A model generated the notes under the pieces. The model searched no databases. It had not been told where the DNA came from and worked only from the letters and a program-made list of their open reading frames with translations. A program made the translations under genes and the position numbers. This document shows positions 60,277-64,000 of a stretch of 64,000 nucleotides of DNA, in pieces. The stretch covers positions 2,790,001-2,854,000 of the forward strand of contig NZ_CP188258.1 of assembly GCF_049994905.1 (NCBI RefSeq). Direction: 5' to 3'. This DNA is from Diaminobutyricibacter sp049994905. Lineage in GTDB: Bacteria; Actinomycetota; Actinomycetes; Actinomycetales; Microbacteriaceae. Numbering within the stretch: position 1 is the first letter of the stretch; the number at the start of each line of letters is the position of its first letter.

Positions 60277-61794
60277 TCAGGTGCGCTTGCGCTTCTCGCG
60301 CACGCGCATGTTGAGGTTGATCGGCGACCCCTCGAAACCGTAGATCTCCCGCAGGCGACGGATGATGTACCGGCGGTAGCCCGGGTCGAGGAACCCGGTC
60401 GTGAACACGACGAATGTCGGCGGACGGCTCGACGCCTGGGTCCCGAACAGGATGCGCGGCTGCTTTCCGCCACGAACAGGGTGCGGATGCGCTGCCGTGA
60501 GTTCCGCAAGGAACGCGTTGAATTTACCGGTCGGGATGCGGGTGTCCCACGACTCGAGCGCCAGTTCGAGGGCCGGCACCAGCTTCTCCATGTGCCGCCC
60601 CGTGCGTGCCGAGATGTTGACACGGGGAGCCCACGCGACGTGGGCCAGGTCTTGTTCGATTTCGCGCTCGAGGTAGCGCCGGCGGTCGTCGTCGAGCAGG
60701 TCCCACTTGTTGAACGCGAGCACAAGCGCGCGGCCCGATTCGAGCACCAGGTCGATGATGCGCACGTCCTGTTCGCTGATCGGCTCGCTCACGTCGAGCA
60801 GCACGACGGCGACTTCGGCTTTTTCGAGGGCAGCACTGGTGCGCAGCGATGCGTAGAAGTCGGCGCCCTGCTGCAGGTGCACGCGACGGCGGATTCCGGC
60901 GGTGTCGACGAATCGCCACACCTTGCCGGCGATCTCGACCTGTTCGTCGACCGGGTCGCGGGTGGTCCCCGCGAGTTCGTTGACGACCACGCGCTCTTCG
61001 CCGGCCGCACGGTTGAGCAGGCTGGACTTGCCAACGTTGGGCCGGCCGAGGATGGCGACCCGTCGCGGGCCGCCGACTTCCTGCTTGGCGACGGCCGAGG
61101 TCTCTGGGAGGACTTTCAGCACCGTGTCGAGCAGGTCGGCGACGCCACGTCCGTGGAGTGCGGATACCGGCATCGGCTCGCCGAGGCCTAGTGACCACAG
61201 CACGGCGGCGTTCGGTTCCTGCCGGCTGTCGTCGACCTTGTTCGCTGCGAGGAACACCGGCTTCTTCGTCTTGCGCAGCAGCCGAACGACGTGCTCGTCG
61301 GTCGACGTCGCGCCGACATTCGCGTCGACGACGAACAGCACGGCGTCGGCGAGGTCGATCGCGACCTCGGCCTGGGCGGCGACCGACGCGTTGATGCCTT
61401 TCGCGTCGGGCTCCCAGCCGCCGGTGTCGACGACGGTGAACTGCCTGCCGTTCCATTCCGCTTTGTACGAGACACGGTCGCGCGTGACGCCGGGGGTGTC
61501 TTCGACGACCGCTTCGCGGCGGCCGAGGATGCGGTTGACGAGCGCGGACTTGCCCACGTTGGGGCGCCCGACGATCGCCAGCACCGGCAGTGCCGGCAGG
61601 TAGGTGATCGCGTTGGGGTCGTCGGTGGCGGTCTCGAGGATGTCGAGGTCGCCCTCGTCGAGCTCGTAGTCGTCGAGGCCACTGCGCAGGGCGGCGGCCC
61701 GCTGGCTGGCGAGTTCCTCGTCGAGGTCGGTGAGGCGTTCGACCAGGTCGTCGTCGGTCGCGTCGAACTCGTCTGGTTCGATGTCTTTAGGCAT
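60277..61794 (-). CDS. der: Ribosome-associated GTPase Der (EngA)
   Basis: 505 aa from ATG 61794. Acidic N-terminal extension typical of actinobacteria, then two G domains, each with GRPNVGKS (P-loop), DTPGVTRDR or GTTRDPVDE (switch), DTGGWE or DTAGIRRR, and NKVDD or NKWDLLDDD. A C-terminal KH-like domain ends in MRVREKRKR. It is needed for 50S subunit assembly. It overlaps cmk by 8 bp. Confidence 0.97.
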   Translation of the reverse strand: MPKDIEPDEFDATDDDLVERLTDLDEELASQRAAALRSGLDDYELDEGDLDILETATDDPNAITYLPALPVLAIVGRPNVGKSALVNRILGRREAVVEDTPGVTRDRVSYKAEWNGRQFTVVDTGGWEPDAKGINASVAAQAEVAIDLADAVLFVVDANVGATSTDEHVVRLLRKTKKPVFLAANKVDDSRQEPNAAVLWSLGLGEPMPVSALHGRGVADLLDTVLKVLPETSAVAKQEVGGPRRVAILGRPNVGKSSLLNRAAGEERVVVNELAGTTRDPVDEQVEIAGKVWRFVDTAGIRRRVHLQQGADFYASLRTSAALEKAEVAVVLLDVSEPISEQDVRIIDLVLESGRALVLAFNKWDLLDDDRRRYLEREIEQDLAHVAWAPRVNISARTGRHMEKLVPALELALESWDTRIPTGKFNAFLAELTAAHPHPVRGGKQPRILFGTQASSRPPTFVVFTTGFLDPGYRRYIIRRLREIYGFEGSPINLNMRVREKRKRT

Positions 61795-62476
61795 GAGCTT
61801 CTCTCTGGACGACTGCGATGACCGCATCCACGGTCTGGTCGAAGTCGAGGTCTGTTGAATCGACGGTGGTCACACCGTCGGCGGCGTTCATGAAGTCGAC
61901 GACACGGGAATCGGCCCGGTCGCGATTGCGGAGCTGCTCCCCAACCACTGCGGCGGAATGGCCGGTCAGCTCGGCGGAACGCCGTGCCATTCTAACGTGT
62001 TCATCTGCGGTCAACAGGATTCTCACAGGTGCATCGGGGGCCACGACGGTCGTGATGTCGCGGCCTTCGACCACGATGCCGACCCGCTCGGTCGACTCCA
62101 TGATCGCGCGGAACAGCTCGGTGAGCCGCACGCGCACCTCGGGTACGCGCGCGATTGCGCTGACGACAGCGGTCACCTCGGGGTCGCGGATGGCGTCGGT
62201 CACGTCATGCTCCCCCACCATCACGTGATACCCGTCGGGGTCGGTGCCGATGCGATAGTCGAAGTCGGGCAGCGTCTCGGCGACGGCCTGCGCATCCGTC
62301 GGGTCGACGCCGCGTCGCAGCACGAACCACGCGAGCGCGCGATAGGCGGCGCCCGTGTCGAGGTACGCGAAGCGGAGTTTGCGGGCAGCGGCCTTGCTCA
62401 CACTGGACTTGCCGCTCCCGGCCGGGCCGTCGACGGCGACCACGACGATGTCGCCCCAGGGGTTTTCGGAACTCAT
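61787..62476 (-). CDS. cmk: Cytidylate kinase
   Basis: 229 aa from ATG 62476. AVDGPAGSGKSSVSKAAARKL is the P-loop, AYLDTGAAYRALAW the CMP site, VVEGRDITTVVAPDAPVRILLTA the core, and RNRDRADSR the lid. It converts CMP and dCMP to diphosphates. The ATG overlaps the tyrA stop by 4 bp. The long upstream frame is rejected as out of family. Confidence 0.96.
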   Translation of the reverse strand: MSSENPWGDIVVVAVDGPAGSGKSSVSKAAARKLRFAYLDTGAAYRALAWFVLRRGVDPTDAQAVAETLPDFDYRIGTDPDGYHVMVGEHDVTDAIRDPEVTAVVSAIARVPEVRVRLTELFRAIMESTERVGIVVEGRDITTVVAPDAPVRILLTADEHVRMARRSAELTGHSAAVVGEQLRNRDRADSRVVDFMNAADGVTTVDSTDLDFDQTVDAVIAVVQREAHA

Positions 62477-63561
62477 CCGGCGATCCTCCAGCCGCGCGCG
62501 GTCAGGTCGTCGATCGTGCGCTGCAGCGCCTCCGGCAGCACGGCAATCTCGGCGAGGCCGATCTGGGCCCCGGGCGAGTGTTCGAGCCGCAGGTCTTCGA
62601 GGTTGACCCCGATCTCGCCCATCTCGGTGAACAGGCGCCCCAGCTCGCCCGGCTTGTCGTCGACCATGACGACGACGGAGGCGAACCGGCGGTCCTGCCC
62701 GTGCTTGCCGGGCAGCCGCGAGACTCCCGCGTTTCCTCCGGCGAGTTCTTCGGCCAGCGAACGCCGGGCACCGGGCGCGTCCAGGTCGCCGAGGGCTGCG
62801 AGCACCCGGTCGAGGTCGTCGCGGTACGCACGCAGGATCTCGACGACCGCGGGCGCGTTCGCCCCGAGGATCTGCACCCACAGTTCGGGCTCACTGCCGG
62901 CGATCCGCGTGACATCACGCACACCCTGCCCGGCGAGCGCGAGTGCCGCATCCGACGAGCCGGACAGGCGTTTGGCCATCAGGCTGGAGACGATCTGCGG
63001 TGTGTGCGACACGAGTGCGACCGCGGCGTCATGCGCCACCGTGTTCATCTCGATCGGAGTCGCACCAAGGTCGAGCACGAGGGCTTCGACCAGCGAGACG
63101 CTCGCCCGCGACACCTCGGGGCGCGTGCAGACCACCCACGGCCGCCCCATGAAGAGGTCGGCGCGTCCGGAACTCGGCCCGCCGCGCTCCCGTCCGGCGA
63201 GCGGATGCGACCCCACGTAACGACTGATGTCGCGACCCGAGGCCTCGAGCTCCGCCATCGGCGCCACTTTCACGCTGGCCACATCGGTGACCACCGCATC
63301 CGGATGCGCAGCCAGCTCCGCGAGCACGACCGACGCCGTCACGTCCGGCGGCACGCACACCACGATGAGTGCAGGCGATTCGTCTGCGTCGCCCGCCCGT
63401 CCGGCGCCGTAGTCGATCGCGAGGTTCAGGTTGGCCGGCGATGCGTCGTCGAGCACCACATCCACACCACGCGCCCGGAGGCCGAGGCCGACGCTGGCGC
63501 CGAGCAGCCCGGCGCCGACGACGCGAACGGGTCCGGTGAGCCGGGATGACGTGTCGTTCAC
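62473..63561 (-). CDS. tyrA: Prephenate dehydrogenase with ACT domain
   Basis: 362 aa. VRVVGAGLLGASVGLGLRARG is the NAD loop, SVKVAPM and GSHPLAGRERGGPSSGRADLF the prephenate site with the catalytic His. The C-terminal ACT domain (VVMVDDKPGELGRLFTEMGEIGVNLEDLRLEHSPGAQIG) suggests feedback control by tyrosine. It makes 4-hydroxyphenylpyruvate for tyrosine synthesis. Confidence 0.95.
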   Translation of the reverse strand: MNDTSSRLTGPVRVVGAGLLGASVGLGLRARGVDVVLDDASPANLNLAIDYGAGRAGDADESPALIVVCVPPDVTASVVLAELAAHPDAVVTDVASVKVAPMAELEASGRDISRYVGSHPLAGRERGGPSSGRADLFMGRPWVVCTRPEVSRASVSLVEALVLDLGATPIEMNTVAHDAAVALVSHTPQIVSSLMAKRLSGSSDAALALAGQGVRDVTRIAGSEPELWVQILGANAPAVVEILRAYRDDLDRVLAALGDLDAPGARRSLAEELAGGNAGVSRLPGKHGQDRRFASVVVMVDDKPGELGRLFTEMGEIGVNLEDLRLEHSPGAQIGLAEIAVLPEALQRTIDDLTARGWRIAG

Positions 63562-63627
63562 GGTGCCTCTCAGTGCGATGCGCGCCTTCCGGCGTTCTTC
63601 GGGAGGCCTGGCCGCGCGCTCAGGCCC

Positions 63628-64000
63628 TCAGCGTTCGGCCGGTTTCTCCCGCGAAATGGTGAGCAACTGGCCGAGTTCTACCTTAGTCAGGTCACGCACC
63701 TGGCCCACTCGCAGCGTCCCCAGGTGCAGCGGGCCGAACTGCCGCCGCACGAGCTCGACGACCGGGTGCCCGACTTCTGCGAGCATCCGCCGCACAATGC
63801 GGTTGCGCCCGGAGTGGAGCGTGATCTCGACGAGGCTGTCCTGGCTGGCCGCACTGCGTTCGAGCAGCCGCGCCTTGTCCGCGGCGATGGGTCCGTCGTC
63901 GAGCACGACACCGCGTGTCAGTGTCGCGATCGTCTGGGGGGTCACGACCCCTTTGACGCGCGCGACGTACGTCTTCATGACGCCGAACGACGGATGGGCG
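63628..64000 (-). CDS. rluB: 23S rRNA pseudouridine synthase RluB-like, C-terminal part (runs off right edge)
   Basis: The last 124 codons of an RsuA/RluB-type enzyme. The open frame continues beyond the window (AHPSFGVMKTYVARVKG). SLVEITLHSGRNRIVRRMLAEVGHPVVELVRRQFGPLHLGTL is the conserved C-terminal core. The catalytic Asp and the S4 domain lie outside. Its position upstream of tyrA-cmk-der is the usual actinobacterial order. Confidence 0.92.
   Translation of the reverse strand, partial: AHPSFGVMKTYVARVKGVVTPQTIATLTRGVVLDDGPIAADKARLLERSAASQDSLVEITLHSGRNRIVRRMLAEVGHPVVELVRRQFGPLHLGTLRVGQVRDLTKVELGQLLTISREKPAER

Overview
The window is high-GC DNA from an actinobacterium, most likely a member of the Microbacteriaceae. 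The right edge carries rluB-tyrA-cmk-der in the usual actinobacterial order. The rest is dominated by sugar uptake loci, TetR/MarR/LacI/GntR regulators, secreted hydrolases and many genes that look leaderless (a TANNNT box 6-7 nt before the start codon). Function calls come from reading the translated proteins and recognising family motifs; no database search was run.

Layout. 1-12.9 kb: the start of a GH10 xylanase gene, then small stress and housekeeping genes with their regulators (DoxX, SPW-repeat and TetR; two reductase-like genes and a TIM-barrel hydrolase; arylamine N-acetyltransferase coupled to an HTH-only LysR-like protein; a divergent SDR/TetR pair; a divergent hydrolase/MarR pair; a secreted TAP-like peptidase; a SixA-like phosphatase; a PRC-barrel protein). 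13-17.2 kb: a GAP-family membrane protein, an ArsR-VOC-MORN operon, an S4 protein, a DHFR-like protein and a methyltransferase. 17.2-23.3 kb: a nucleoside uptake and cleavage operon (binding lipoprotein, two permeases, nucleoside hydrolase, ribokinase and a truncated second hydrolase) with a divergent LacI regulator and clear operators. 23.3-30.2 kb: a mixed region with a LysR regulator, a secreted alpha/beta hydrolase, an F420-reductase-like protein and an 867-aa cell-wall-binding surface protein. Copies of an unexplained palindromic repeat and a duplicated gene tail lie here.

30.2-40.1 kb is an amino-sugar or glycoside catabolism locus: a GntR/UTRA regulator, a GH4 glycosidase and a BadF-type sugar kinase, facing an ABC importer, a glucosamine-6-phosphate-isomerase-like protein and a GH3 glycosidase. 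40.1-44.0 kb holds an isochorismatase-like gene, then prophage debris (a collapsed HK97 capsid gene and a prohead protease) and a HEPN-motif protein. 44.0-52.4 kb is an 8.4-kb island bounded by a 45-bp direct repeat, one copy lying in a tRNA-Pro(GGG) gene. It has no integrase and mostly unknown genes (zinc-ribbon, NERD, DUF6226, IS5 remnant).

52.7-58.7 kb is a cellobiose locus of the cebR-bglC-cebGFE type, with two operators matching the CebR consensus and two strong hairpins between the binding-protein gene and the permease genes. 58.7-64 kb holds a DUF2252 protein and then der, cmk, tyrA and the C-terminal part of rluB. Neither this window nor any of the three ABC importers in it encodes an ATPase, so all three importers must use one encoded elsewhere, as is usual for actinobacterial sugar importers.

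The least explained signals are the palindromic repeat family (24.4, 27.3, 30.1 and 52.2 kb), whose arms vary between copies while staying complementary, and the tRNA-Pro island with its uncharacterised leaderless genes.
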